Assembly (NCBI GenBank): GCA_020746875.1 | Contig: JAGTJL010000012.1 | Coordinates: 434,001 to 498,000 of the forward strand | Origin: Rhexocercosporidium sp. MPI-PUGE-AT-0058 | Lineage: Eukaryota > Ascomycota > Leotiomycetes > Helotiales | Direction of reading: 5' to 3' | DNA: 64,000 bases | Shown: piece by piece, positions 11,827 through 22,908 of the stretch | Layout of the letters: each line of letters opens with the position of its first letter | Position numbering within the stretch: position 1 is the first letter of the stretch | Notes under the pieces: model-generated | Database searches by the model: none | What the model was told of the DNA's origin: nothing | What the model saw: only the letters and a program-made list of their open reading frames with translations | Made by a program: the position numbers and the translations under genes

Positions 11827-14211
11827 CTACCTAAACATATGATCAGTCCAATCGAAGCGCTTGCCAGGGTTGATGAATAGTGGGTCGGAAAGACTTCGAC
11901 AAGACGCCTTAAGGTCTAAGTGGAGTTGCTTCCGCTTCCGGTTCGGCGAAGTCTCCTGAAGAACTGCCGCCTGCTTCAAAATCTCCGATCGCTCAAAATC
12001 CACCAGCACCACATTTCTGGTCTCGGGATTCCAGAGCACGTTCGGTGGCCGTACATCATGATGCTCCACTCCGCAATTCAACAGCTTTGTAACTGCCTCG
12101 CTCGTTTCCACAGCCAAATCCCGTCCCATGGCCAACATTAAATCCTTGCGTGCTTGCTCGCCTCCCCATGACATGAACAACATGTGGACTATTCTGACTC
12201 CAACATCTAGAAAGTAAGGGCGGACGAGAGAGATATTCCCAAGGTAGACTGGAACAAGCTGTCCTTGAACTTCATCTAGATGTCGGTAGACCAACCCTTC
12301 GTGCTTCAACTTAGCTTCGAATGCCGTCACGGTCCCCTTGGCAACGAAAGTATATCCATACGACTCTAGAGTCAATCTGAACAGAGTACCACGAGCACCT
12401 TGCTTTCCAAGTGGCTCACATCCATTCTCGGGGTCTTCGGCGAGTTGACGCGACATTTGTTTCGCAAGGGACTTCCGGCCTACAGCATGGCGAATGCCAT
12501 CTCCATGAATACGATGTCTGTTGACATTTGGACAAGCATCATCCAAAGGACGTTTTCGCACAAGCCCTAGCAAGCAGGCACGTGTGCAGTATCGCTGGTA
12601 GCGAACGTCACTCTCTTCAACCGCATCTGATGATTTGATGGATCGCATTTGTCCGGTACTAGACTGGCGCGTACGAGCCTTTGACTTGCTTGGTGTAACA
12701 ACGTCTGAGGTCTCATCCGATGAGCCAGACGGACTTTGTGGATCTTCGTGCACAATGATATCTCCAGAGCCGCAGCTACTCCTTGCCTTTCGTGACTTTC
12801 GAGGTCTTAATATGATCGGCGACCGCACGAAGGGACGAATACGCGCATGAAATACCGAGGGTGGAGGAGTCAAGGTCTTGTCTTCAGCAGGTATCTGTCG
12901 TAAGATTGCTTCGTGATCGATCACTGCTTTGGAGCCAGTCTCCAGCGCGTGATTTCGCCATTTTTGGCTGCGAGGCTTCGAGTCAAGTGCCATCAAGCAG
13001 AAGGATAATGTCTGGCTGACTGCGGTACGACACAACAAGATGTCGGCATCGTCTTGGGCTTCGGCTTCGATGTTGGGTTCTGCGAGGTGGTAATAGAGTG
13101 TATGTGGCTCATCTTCCTTTAGCTGGAGGAAAACATCGGCTTCTCCGGTAACCACTTTGCTGTACTCAAGACCGTTCTCAATCATATATGCATACGTTTG
13201 CGTCAGAGCTGCTGCCGTCAGCCACTCAGAGTGGTACAAAAACTTGTCCTCTGGATCGGTGGGTATTGTGATCCGATTGATGACATCCTCCGGGATGTTC
13301 AAAGATCCCTTGTCAGCTCGCAAAAGTCCAGCTCGCAGATTGAAGACCGACAGCTTGTGGGACGGTTTGTATTCCACAACCATGCACAGGCACCGTGTGC
13401 CATCTGCTTCCTTATATACGCAAATCTGATCGGCGTTTCGCGGTTTCAGATTCGACCTTGAGTCGAGACCTTTGCTTGAGATACGGAGATCCTGCAGACT
13501 TTGCTGGACCTCTTCATTGCTATCACTGAGGGTGTTGGCATGGTTCTCGAAAATGATGCCTTCGCCCAGATCGAACGCATGGCGAGCCTCTTCTATTCGT
13601 TGAAGGTTGGAGATGATGTGTGTTGTCGGTCGCTCAACGGCTAGGCGCTGATATGCCTCCAAATCCTTCTCGCTCGCCAATGGTCGGTCGCAGATGTCCC
13701 GCCCAAGCTCAGTGAGATACTGGGTCGAACTGAAAAGTGCAACGTCTCGTGGTATATATTGGTAAGCTCTTTCGAAAAGCTTCTGCTGCAGCACTGGAAA
13801 GTCCGCCCAAGGCTTCAATAGGGTCGGGCAGGGCTTGTTCTTGGGGCTGGTGATGGAGCCCTGTGTACTGAGGTTCTTGTCTGTCTGGATGCGAAGTGGT
13901 TTCGAGAGATGGGTATGGCAGGCACGTATGTATTCTTCGAACGTTGTGGGTCTTGTTTTCTTTTCCTCATCCTCCGCACGTCTTCGTTCCTGTTCTGCTC
14001 GCTCGTCTGCTTCCTCTGCACGCCTTCGCTCCTGTTCTGCCCTCTCGTCGGCTTCCTTTCGATTTCGCTGCTCCTCCTCCGCACGTCTTCGTTCCTGTTC
14101 TGCCCGCTGTCGCTCCAGTTCTGCCCTCACGTCTGCTTCTTGTCGATTTCGACGCTCTTTCTCAAGCATCTGCTCTAGGCGCGCAAAATCCGAGTCCCTT
14201 CGCGACGACAT
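11827..14211 (-). CDS. Coiled coil / PD-(D/E)xK-like / protein-kinase-like fusion, 794 aa
   Basis: A single uninterrupted exon. Residues 1-85 are a highly charged coiled coil built on AEQERRRAEE-type repeats. The middle region (about 200-400) contains D261 followed by VVEYKPSHK with E280 and K282, the spacing of the PD-(D/E)xK nuclease core, within an alternating strand/helix pattern. A polar linker rich in Ser and Arg (about 480-570) follows. The C-terminus is a minimal kinase-like fold: a glycine-rich strand (GARGTLFRL), a candidate lysine in FVAKGTV, catalytic loop HHDVRPPNVLW (D719, N724) and metal loop VDFERS (D738). Such nuclease-plus-kinase architectures occur in fungal relatives of Crinkler/RHS-type effector families and are sometimes misannotated as FtsH proteases; no metalloprotease motif is present. 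Role unknown. Both catalytic centres look intact. Confidence 0.88.
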   Translation of the reverse strand: MSSRRDSDFARLEQMLEKERRNRQEADVRAELERQRAEQERRRAEEEQRNRKEADERAEQERRRAEEADERAEQERRRAEDEEKKTRPTTFEEYIRACHTHLSKPLRIQTDKNLSTQGSITSPKNKPCPTLLKPWADFPVLQQKLFERAYQYIPRDVALFSSTQYLTELGRDICDRPLASEKDLEAYQRLAVERPTTHIISNLQRIEEARHAFDLGEGIIFENHANTLSDSNEEVQQSLQDLRISSKGLDSRSNLKPRNADQICVYKEADGTRCLCMVVEYKPSHKLSVFNLRAGLLRADKGSLNIPEDVINRITIPTDPEDKFLYHSEWLTAAALTQTYAYMIENGLEYSKVVTGEADVFLQLKEDEPHTLYYHLAEPNIEAEAQDDADILLCRTAVSQTLSFCLMALDSKPRSQKWRNHALETGSKAVIDHEAILRQIPAEDKTLTPPPSVFHARIRPFVRSPIILRPRKSRKARSSCGSGDIIVHEDPQSPSGSSDETSDVVTPSKSKARTRQSSTGQMRSIKSSDAVEESDVRYQRYCTRACLLGLVRKRPLDDACPNVNRHRIHGDGIRHAVGRKSLAKQMSRQLAEDPENGCEPLGKQGARGTLFRLTLESYGYTFVAKGTVTAFEAKLKHEGLVYRHLDEVQGQLVPVYLGNISLVRPYFLDVGVRIVHMLFMSWGGEQARKDLMLAMGRDLAVETSEAVTKLLNCGVEHHDVRPPNVLWNPETRNVVLVDFERSEILKQAAVLQETSPNRKRKQLHLDLKASCRSLSDPLFINPGKRFDWTDHMFR

Positions 14212-14969
14212 TTTGTGGATGTGAGTTTGATATCAAATTAAACGTATGGATGAGGTGGGAGCTCGTCAACAATTTGGCCGGCCACTCATTATCGTCCAGG
14301 CAACGGCTCCGGCGCGGGACGCCCTTTTTGGGCCACATAGGCACTAGTACTATTTAAGAGTGTATCTCTCCATCCCATTCCCAATTCTTCACTCCTTCCA
14401 GCGCAAAGGATGCTGTGCAAATGCTGGACACTGTTAGTTTGTTTGAAGGTACTTGAAGGATTTGATCTAATGCAAAGATCCAATAGTTACACTTCAATAC
14501 CTTTTTTTGCGACCAAAGCACCGCACCTTTTCACCGAAGGCATTGAAGCCTAAGCAGATTGCTTAGCAAGTCAAACGGCATGGAGCCCCACCACTTGCAA
14601 AATTCCCGCTTCAAAGCGGCCGGTATTGCGAAGGTCGGATGGCCATGCTGTCGCTTGGGGCCACGTCAATGCCATGGTGGATGCACACAAGATCAGATTC
14701 TCCAAGGAAGAACAAGTTCGATGTGACAGATCTTGCAGAATTTCGAAAATGTCATTCTCATCCTTTTCATGAAAGCCTCGAAACTTGGACCACCTTTTGC
14801 AGCCTAAAATAAAAGCATTGAAGCAAGGCTAAGCGCACTGGGGTCTTCTCGGTCAGTATCGGGTTGCGAAAGTACAATCACATGGGTACCTTAAACCCCA
14901 CCATAAATCCTGACGACATCAGATTATTTGTTCGCTCTCGCCGCGCCTCGTTTCACAACATCATCTCAC
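14212..14969. other. Intergenic region
   Basis: Upstream region of the 794-aa gene. No supported gene or repeat was seen. Confidence 0.4.
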
Positions 14970-15852
14970 TCACCGAGCTTCGTGTGTTCTGTCAAGGCGC
15001 AGGAGCTGCCTCCGATTCCCAGGACTATTTTGCGCAAATAGGCACTCTTGTACGTCTGAGGCAGGAAAACTCCAACCGTCCACATCAAAGGTGAACACAG
15101 GACAAGTCGCTTCATTCCCCATAACAGTGCGAGATCGTATAGCGATAGTCTCCTTCATTCTCGAATTCTTCTTGACCTGGTGACAACCATCACACTGACG
15201 CATCTCGTAGTCATTGTCTCCCTTCCACATCGAACGTCCAAACTCGAATCGAACGTCCCCACCTCGAGCCTCCAACAAACGCGCCAGCATTTAATCTCGA
15301 TCCTTCCCATCAAGCCATTCCAGTGAGAGCCTACGACGAAGTGGCACGCACTCCTTTTTACATGTCTGCCAGTACCACCTTCGAAGGCTCTCCTTGAGTG
15401 GGAAAGGAGTTTCCGCAAGTTGACCTTCATTCCCGAAATCCAGAACCCCAAACGACAGTCGTGTAGAAACGCATTTCAATACCTTGGCAGCCCATTTTTT
15501 GATGACAATGGTAAGATCCAAATGCACCAACTCTGTCAGAAAGTTTTACGTGTTGACCATCCTTTGCCCACCAGGAGAATTCATCCGCAAGGATTTGATC
15601 CTGCAGCACCTCAGAATTGCTGAGACCGTCACGCTTTTTCAAGGAGAGGGAAAACAGTAGTTCCTCGAGTTTGTGAGCAAAATGCTCCAATAGCAGCCGG
15701 AAAATAGAAGCACAGCCAAGGACCTGCTCGAGGATCCTTTTCTTCAGCTGGGGGACGAGGCTCATTGATGGTATTAGAAACGCCAGATGCCAAAAGGGTA
15801 GTGCACACAGAAAGTCCCCTTGTATACTCGTCTTTGTTGTGCTCGTCATCAA
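14970..15852 (-). pseudogene. Degraded hypothetical gene
   Basis: Protein-like minus-strand segments appear in succession: MSLVPQLKKRILEQVLG onward (about 15765), then LDLTIVIKKWAAKVLKCVS to SLEWLDGKDRD (15530-15291), then after an immediate TAA, MLARLLEARGGDVRFEFG to a stop at 14970. The last two are in one frame, separated only by the TAA at 15291-15293, which reads like a CAA- or AAA-derived nonsense codon inside one protein. An intron near 15545 (acceptor CTGACAG) can join the first two. No domain is recognised. A short-protein interpretation with two genes is possible. Confidence 0.4.
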
Positions 15853-16740
15853 TTAGGCGAGACCATTTATTATTGCTGAGGCAATACCGTAAGTTAGCCG
15901 AGCGACGCATAGATGGCTAAAGTCTTTGATGAGTCGAGTTCTTAACGCCACACCATACATACGTAGACCATGCACTATAGACAGGGCCAGCCACAGCAGA
16001 ACAATAGGATTTCGAGCTTGTAGACCATGCAACCCTTTTAACCCTGCGACCCGTTGGCGTATTCCGCAAATCTGGAGATGAATAGTGCCAGATATGCTGC
16101 ACGACCTCCAGATAATTAATTATGGGACCTAAGTTACCGAAGCAAGCTTGATCCACCTCTTAAAGCCTGAAAGGCATTGGAGCCTAACTGTGCCAGGGTG
16201 TATCGGTCAGTATCGGATCACATGGCATCGAACCCCACCACTTTGCCAAAGTCCCGCATGTCAAACATCTTTCCCTAAAAGTTGGACACCATCCAATGTT
16301 GCGCGACAGCGATGACTTATTTTGTTCTGCCCATCCATCTCCGCCCAGCTCCGCCAATAGACATTATCGCGCCCTCCATCGAGGCCAACAAGTGTCCCTA
16401 TATTTTCAGTCGCACCGAGGTCGTCCCACGTCAACATCACTTGGTGATAGTTATTCTCTCACAGTCCTGCACCACCTGCCTTAACGAGCTCCATATTCCC
16501 CAGTACACTCATTGCGACGCGCAAACGATATCTGGTCTGACCTGCTCGGACTTGCAAACATTATAGGCAAGAGGCAGCCTCAGGGAGGTCTCTCCAACCG
16601 TCTTCATCCTCGCCTTACCACTACACCACTCAGAGAGACCCAGCTGTTACCTTTCAACATCGCGCGTGAGCGCGGGCTACATTTTGGTCGATCAATTTGC
16701 ACTGCAGTTGTCCTTCCAGCAAGGCAAGAGGTCGTCTTAA
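15853..16740. other. Region without a supported gene
   Basis: Several short frames exist on both strands (for example 16282-16566 plus), but none joins through consensus splice sites into a convincing protein. The 3' part is presumably the leader of the 80-aa gene that follows. Confidence 0.35.
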
Positions 16741-17029
16741 ATGGTAAGTCGCCTTCATCAAGGGTCATGATTCGTCTGACGTGTGCTAGGCTTTTACACC
16801 TAAGACTCTCGATTCAAAGAAGAACTTTCCGGAAAAGCCGAATACCCCACGGTGGGTTTACGGGAGAGGCCAGAATGTATACTGGGAGCAATGCAATATT
16901 TCAGTCGTGGAGAAAGACAGTGAGGGAAATAAAAAAACGACGATGACGTATGAAAAGAGTGATGGGGAAGGAAAAGTTCCCGACGGGACAGAGCTGTACT
17001 TTTCCGAAGGGAAAGTGATAGAAGAGTGA
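16741..17029 (+). CDS. Small conserved-looking protein, 80 aa, start codon isolated by an intron
   Basis: Exon 1 coding sequence is only the ATG at 16741-16743. A GTAAGT donor follows immediately, and a 46-nt intron ends in GTGCTAG, so coding resumes at 16790 with AFTPKTLDSKKNFPEKP and ends at 17029. The protein is hydrophilic, with repeated charged/Gly motifs (VYGRGQNVYWEQCN, SDGEGKVPDGTELYF), and looks like a folded cytosolic domain. No family is recognised. A longer N-terminus would require reading through the TAA that precedes the ATG. The gene converges on the next one, with 35 bp between their stop codons. Confidence 0.6.
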
Positions 17030-17064
17030 TCGCATTCTATGCGGCGGCGAATGTGGATTGCATT

Positions 17065-18169
17065 TTAACTATAGAGCTTGTCCCTGATTCGAAGAGCTCC
17101 TTCCAGTTCCAGACATACGTTCATGTAAGCCCCTTCACCAGATTTACTTGTAAATATCATTGACACGCATTCTGTTGCGCAATTCTTTTCCTCCTCCAAC
17201 TCCCTCCTGCGCATCCGACTTGCCGTGATTGCCTCATATATCTCAGGACCAAGGATGTGAATGATAGCTTCGTCCCTAACGCCTTTTAAAGTGATTTCGG
17301 GATTGGATGTGTTGGATGTCAGCTTGACACCTTTTCCTAGGATAAGGTGCCGAACCCCCATTACCGACATTACGTTTATCCCAAACAAATACTTCACAAG
17401 ATGTTCCACTTCCCTTTCGCAGACCTCCAGCATAATGACGCAGTCGTGTAGAGCGAAGGCAGGAAATTGCATCGTCACAGCAGCTTTCATGGCCGGTATT
17501 CCATCACTCGGAGCTGTTACTCTTCTGATCGCACGGCACATGTATTCGCCGAAAACATCCGCAACCCCTTCCAATGAAGCACTAGTCGCTGTATTTCCCG
17601 TGGCGGTAGAGTTTGGATTTTCCAGAGAGCTTTCATGGTTCTCGGTGGGCGTCTCGTTGGGAGGGTGTATGGAGTTTGGGAGAGCCTCCCTCTCTTGAGG
17701 ATCTGTTAGGAGACCTAGCCAGCTGGTCAGAGAGGAAAGTAGAATAACAAGACCGCTCACCTTTAATTTCAAGACGCCGGGATATACTGTAAATATGTCT
17801 CCTTGCAGCAGTGGGAAGCTCAAGATGTGCTAGCCTTTGGGCGGTATGCACGCGGTCGTTGAAGGGTAATGCCTTGAAGGCTTTGATGGTGTTTTCTTGA
17901 TGAATACGTCCATTAAAATGAGCTTTGCCCTCCGTCGCAAGAGAATATGCCAGCCAGGCCTCGAAACCCCCATATTCCAACAAGATCCGTGCTGTGGTTG
18001 TACGGTCGGCGATACGGGTTGCCTCCAGCTTCTTTTCGAGCCCGGGAGGGGCTCGTTTGCGCTTCCATTGCTGTATCTGTTGTGCAAACACTTTGATTGC
18101 GGCTGCGATTATGGAAGCTTTAGTTCCGATGTTCTGCGAGGAACCGGCAATGGCGGAATCCGATTCCAT
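17065..18169 (-). CDS. Hypothetical protein, 348 aa, 2 exons
   Basis: Exons 18169-17761 and 17702-17065 join in phase (58-nt intron, GTGAGC donor, CTAACAG acceptor). The N-terminal exon is rich in Ala, Lys and Arg, with a likely helix (IIAAAIKVFAQQIQQWKRKR), followed by GGFEAWLAYSLATEG and a helical block. Exon 2 begins with an acidic, low-complexity linker and then a mixed alpha/beta region (LHDCVIMLEVCEREVEHLVKY, TLKGVRDEAIIHILG). No catalytic motif or known domain is visible, so function is unknown. Confidence 0.75.
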
Positions 18170-18212
18170 GGAATTCGTCGACGCTGGTGCGAAGCTATAG
18201 TACAGTGAGGTT

Positions 18213-18358
18213 ACTCTGAGCTGACGAGTCGGTCTTATCTAGCCTGAGCTGAAGGGGAGCTACGGTGGTCTTACTTTGCTGAGATGCGGGGGGACCGAGG
18301 CAGTCTTATCTTGCCTGAGCTGCAGGGGGCCTAAGGTGGTCTTATCTTGCCTGGAAAC
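18213..18358 (+). repeat. Degenerate tandem repeat, about 50-bp unit
   Basis: Three to four imperfect copies share the core GGTCTTATCTNGCCTGAGCT followed by an AGGGG-type purine run. The copies sit just upstream of the 348-aa gene. Confidence 0.65.
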
Positions 18359-19587
18359 TAAGTCAATTATCGCGGTAGGAATCTCGACTTCACGACTAGG
18401 ATCCTGCATAGTGGAGCTCTAAAGATGGAAAGGGTACCTCTCCAGAGAGAACTCAATTGGTGGGAACAGGGTACTATACAGACAAGGCTATGAAAGACTT
18501 CTATGAAACTTTGTCAATACATCCGCGTCAATTATCGTTTCTCGTCGCATTATCTACATGATGAGCCAATGAAGCCATCATGATCTAGGAGCCAGTGCAT
18601 TGAGCCTCAATCGCATGCCTCCAGCCGCCTCGGGGATGAGGATGCTGCATTCAAGCCAGTATCAAAACAGCACACTTCAAGCTTATCTGGTGCTGTGTAT
18701 CTCTTTTCACATCGGCACCTATGAGACCATGCAATGCGCGGTTCCCGTCTCTGCATGCTGGTCTTAGCAAGTGAAAGCCGTTACTTGGAAACGGACCACC
18801 GCGGCACCCATTATGGAGCAATGTGGGGGAGCAAGACATTGATGTTGCATTGTTAGTGTTCGGGCCGTGCAGATTGTTGGAGGAAGAGTTTACAGTGTAT
18901 CGATTGATACAACCCCTGGTGTCACTTCCCAGTATTGCCTTGAATCCAAAGAAGATCTTAGGGAATCGAAGGGTATCACACGAAGACGTTCATTTTTTGG
19001 GGGGAGAACTGCACCATTGGTGCTCCATAAACTCTTCCAGCAATATGCACGGTCAGAACGTTGTCAATGCTCCAGACCAATGTCTTGCTTCCCCCACGCC
19101 GCCTCATCGTTTATCGGCGAAGCAAGCTTGACCATTCAAGAAGCCAACACATTCCACACCGGCATGAAGCCTTGGTGACTTATTCAAGCCTAATCCGTTT
19201 TGGGAGACCAACACCGTCGACAAAACGTCGGTTTCTCCTCCGTAGTTGCAGCAAGATGCACGGCATCTTGATCCGGAATCGCAGGGTCAAGGAACATGTT
19301 GAGGTAGATGAAGCTGTACACAGGGCCCCAGTGTTGACCACTTGATTCTGATTGATAGGACCCAAGTGAATATTTTCGATCAGATGAGACGGCTGAATGA
19401 GAAGCCGATGTGTAGTTTGTTGCAGGAAAGATACATACGAAATTTCAGTATAAAAATGTATATAAGGGTGCGAATTCCATACAAGTTTGACCGTTCGCTT
19501 CCTCACCTCTCCCAATTCCTACAAGCATCGTTCAAACCACGCTTCTACATATATATTAGAGTTATCTACCAATCCTCTACGTAGACA
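18359..19587. other. Intergenic region
   Basis: No supported gene was seen. The last 100 bp are the probable leader of the 79-aa gene at 19588, with a TATATAAG-like motif near 19460. Confidence 0.4.
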
Positions 19588-19876
19588 ATGGCTCCAACAG
19601 AGACACCCGCAAAGCCGGAGCAGCCAGAGTCGCCCCAAGTTAACGGCAAACGCGAGACTGCTCAGAATTCGTCCACAGACCCAGCTACTACCGAGCATCT
19701 TCAGCGGGCTGTCGGCGGGACGAGTGACCCGGCTATGGAGGAGTCTCTTCGAACCTCAAGCAGTTGGGAGTACGTATTAAAAGGAGCGTTGGTAAAACAC
19801 AGCTAATGAATTCCTTAGCGATCTCCCTGTAACGCTCTTTGAACCAGAGCCGTTTGTTAGTGAACGGAAGGAGTAG
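19588..19876 (+). CDS. Small hypothetical protein, 79 aa
   Basis: Exons 19588-19769 and 19819-19876 are joined through a 49-nt intron with a GTACGT donor and a TAATGAATTCCTTAG end. The product starts MAPTETPAKPEQPESP and is hydrophilic, Pro/Glu/Ser-rich and probably disordered, with a compact C-terminus (SSWDDLPVTLFEPEPF). Two-exon structure and phase support a real gene, but no family is recognised. The predicted CDS with only exon 1 would be 72 aa and would end in the intron. Confidence 0.6.
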
Positions 19877-20440
19877 GATACTGTCTCGGATCACAAGGGC
19901 TGGGTTATTGGATTCAGGATCTTAGTTTTTGGGGCTTTCCAGGTTTGCTTTGCAGGTAACAAATCGTTATATACAGTAAAGTTCGAGCACGAAATCCATA
20001 GTGTAATGCAACCTCGAGAGAATCAACATGTCGGCGTGCCCAGGCAAACACTTATGCAAAATATTGCATTTCCAATCTAGCCTCAATCGAGTACTGTATG
20101 CAGTATCAATTGATCTGCAAGTGACCTTCCAGGGGTGAATCGGCGAAACCAGCTTTTCCGTTTAAGCAGCTCGTTAACGCATCATGCTGGAAGCATAGGG
20201 CGCTAGTCCATCCATGGGGACAACAGATTCAATTTCCTTAATCGACTGTCCCGCGTTGGCCGCGCAAGAATGGACCCCCGTGGTGGATGATACCAAAACC
20301 AGTGAATATAAAAGGGCACAGATCCCCTTTGACCCTCAAGGACAGACTGACTCCCATGTCCTACTTCAGCTTCACCAGACTCAGACCAGCATTCTACCAT
20401 CGATCCTTTGCCTTGCTGCTCACCCACAACACGCCTTGCA

Positions 20441-21981
20441 ATGGCTACTTACAACAATGCCTATTCTCTGCCAAGTCAGCCACTCCCATTGAGCCCGGTA
20501 TCAATGGTAGACGTCTTCTTCCCCGGGCTTAGCAACATCTCTACTGCCCTTCAACAACTTCTGGCTGGCAACCCAAACAGCTATGGTCGTTTGTTCTGTA
20601 TCTGCGGGTTGGCTGTGTTCTTTGGCAGATATGTCAAAGACTTCTTCGGAGCATTTGTGACGAAGCATTTCAGTTCGTGACTCCTCGGACCATCAATGAT
20701 ATATTCTGACAAGCAACAGCTTCAAGAGTCTATGTCTCCCATTCCAACGAAGCACACGATATGCTTGTCGCCTGGATATCCTCTCAGCCGTTTTCCCATA
20801 AAGCATCTTCCCTGCTTGCTAGCGTGGGTGCGAGGAGAAGAGGGTCCGCCGATGATCACTCTGATGGGAATCAGAAGAAATCTCTTCAGTATTCGCCTTG
20901 GAATGGGAGCTTTTCTTTCTGGTACAAGAATCGTCTGCTCACGTTTCGGAGCATCCAGAAAGAGGGCCGAATTTTCCGCGAAGAGGAGATCTCAGTCTCC
21001 TGCATAGGGAGGTCTCCGGATGTTCTGAGGGAGCTCTTCCGCGAGTGTCGAGCTGATTACTTGAAGTTAGTCAAGAACAAGACGTCTATCTTTGAGCAAC
21101 GGGATGGTGGCTGGAAAAAAACGAGAGCAATAGACAAAAGACCACTAGACACTGTCATCCTTGATGAGGAGCAGAAGACAGCGCTGGTAGAGGACATCAA
21201 GGCTTACCTGGACCCTGAAACACAAGGGTGGTATTCTCGGCGCGGAATCCCCTACCGGAAAGGATACCTATTGTACGGGCCACCTGGAACCGGAAAGTCG
21301 TCTCTTTCTTGCGCAATTGCGGGGGCCTGCGACCTCGATATCTATATCCTCAATCTCTCCAGTCAGGACGACAGCTCGCTGAGCAAGCTGTTCACTGAAC
21401 TCCCTAAGCATTGTGTCGTCCTTGTCGAAGATATTGATGCCGTCGACGCAACAAAATCTCGACAGCACGGAACAGTGAAGACTGGTCAAGAAGAGACAGG
21501 CTCTTCAACAATGGGAAGGTCGCAAGGAAGGGTGTCTCTATCGGCCCTCCTGAACGTTCTCGACGGTGTTGGTTCGCAGGAAGGACGGGTACTGATCATG
21601 ACCACGAACCACGTGGAGCGTCTCGACGCTGCGTTGATTCGACCAGGTCGAGTGGATATGAAGCTGGAGCTTGGGTACACTAACCAGGACATCAACGCTG
21701 GACTCTTCTGCGCCCTGTTTATGCGCGACGACACCTTACCAGACAAGAGCCAGCGAGGAGACGATGACACGCTCAGGAAGCTGATGAGAGAGTTTGCAAG
21801 TAAGATACCGGAGCAGGAGTTTAGTGCGGCTGAGGTCCAGTCGTTCTTGATGGAATACAAGCGGTTGCCTCACATGGCAGTGGAAAATGTGCAGGAATGG
21901 GTAGTCAGAACCAGGGAAGGAAAAAGGCAAATGAAGAGAGCGGATTCTTGGATGCTTCAAGGTGGTGACATTCTTGATTGA
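20441..21981 (+). CDS. BCS1-like AAA+ ATPase, 497 aa
   Basis: Exons 20441-20672 and 20720-21981 join in phase over a 47-nt intron. The N-terminus has one hydrophobic segment (LFCICGLAVFFGRYVKDFFGAF), followed by a BCS1_N-type region (SFWYKNRLLTFRS, REEEISVSCIGRS). The AAA module has Walker A GPPGTGKSS (about residues 264-272), Walker B CVVLVEDIDAVD (about 310-320), sensor 1 TTNHVERLD, and the arginine-finger region RPGRVDMKLELGY. All ATPase residues are intact. True Bcs1 inserts the Rieske protein into mitochondrial complex III. Ascomycetes carry many expanded BCS1-like paralogues of unknown substrate, and this looks like one of those rather than the housekeeping gene. Mitochondrial inner-membrane location is inferred. 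Confidence 0.93.
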
Positions 21982-22520
21982 TTTGGCGTTGTGCCTATTA
22001 TGTGTGAAATAGGAGGGTTGGAACAGTTGTGCTTATCAGTGCTTATCAGTGCTTTGATTTCTTATTATTTTACTTTTCAATGTTTATACGCTCTGGGATA
22101 ATGAAAGTATGTAACTTGGTCTTTTGAATGGTGACACAATTGTTCGAGGCCTGTAGGGCAGATATTTCATTGACTGTACCAAGCCGGGAAAGTTCCCCAC
22201 CGAAAATACGGGTCGCCCACCCTGTCACCAGGAAACGTCTCCCGCTTAAACGAGCCCGAAGAATAAGCGGACCAAATAAGCTTTTTCATGGACAGCCTTA
22301 TCAAGGAAGCGAGAGGTGCAGATAAAGCTGGCGGCCGTCTTGGCAAACTGCCGCTCTGCTCCACTATTGATTGGAAGCAAAGTGCCAAGGGTCCTCTTCG
22401 ATTCAGCCTCGGGAGAGGGGGACGTTATGCGGCCATGCGAAAAATCAAGTTCACATGGTCACTATAACGGCACGTGACTACGTCACAGCTACCTTCGGGA
22501 ATGTTTTGGAACAACCTCAT
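21982..22520. other. Intergenic region
   Basis: Contains a small tandem GTGCTTATCA repeat near 22028-22055. No gene was seen. Confidence 0.4.
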
Positions 22521-22890
22521 ACAGAATTGCCTGCCTATTCACGGCTACTAATGAAGTAAAACAACTGGTTAGATTTCTTTTTCTGCCTACCGTTTTTCAT
22601 CATGACCCCCTTCAACCCTATTTTTGATGGTAGAATAGAACAAGCGCGTATTAATCACGTGATGTAACTCCACAAGCGGTGGAGTGCTCTGGCCACCTGT
22701 TTCTTCCTTCCAAGTGGATCGATCACTCAACCCATACTAGCCACCACATCCAGAAGCCTGTGAACTTCTACGTACAGACTTGCCTGTCTTATTCACGGCT
22801 GCCAACAACCTATAAACGACAGGTTGACGTTCTTTTTCTGCCAACCCTATTTCATCATGGCCTTCTTCACCACCATTCTTGATGCTAAGT
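22521..22890 (+). repeat. Diverged direct duplication of a promoter/start region
   Basis: The segment from about 22521 to 22632 recurs from about 22774 to 22887: TTGCCTG(C/T)CTATTCACGGCT, TTCTTTTTCTGCC and TTTCATCATG match in order. A third, short copy of the CATCATGGC start motif precedes the gene at 22909. Confidence 0.7.
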
Positions 22891-22908
22891 CAGCCTTCAG
22901 CCTTCATC

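Noticed and set aside
11827..14211. Possible FtsH-type metalloprotease, a label often given to this kind of protein
   Set aside because: There is no HExxH zinc site and no AAA Walker motif; the C-terminus is kinase-like.
13815..14357. Open frames antisense to the 5' end of the 794-aa gene
   Set aside because: They mirror the GAG/CGN-rich coiled-coil codons; no independent support.
20441..21981. Housekeeping BCS1 of complex III
   Set aside because: Lineage-expanded BCS1-like paralogues share the same motifs, and nothing shows that this copy is the essential one.
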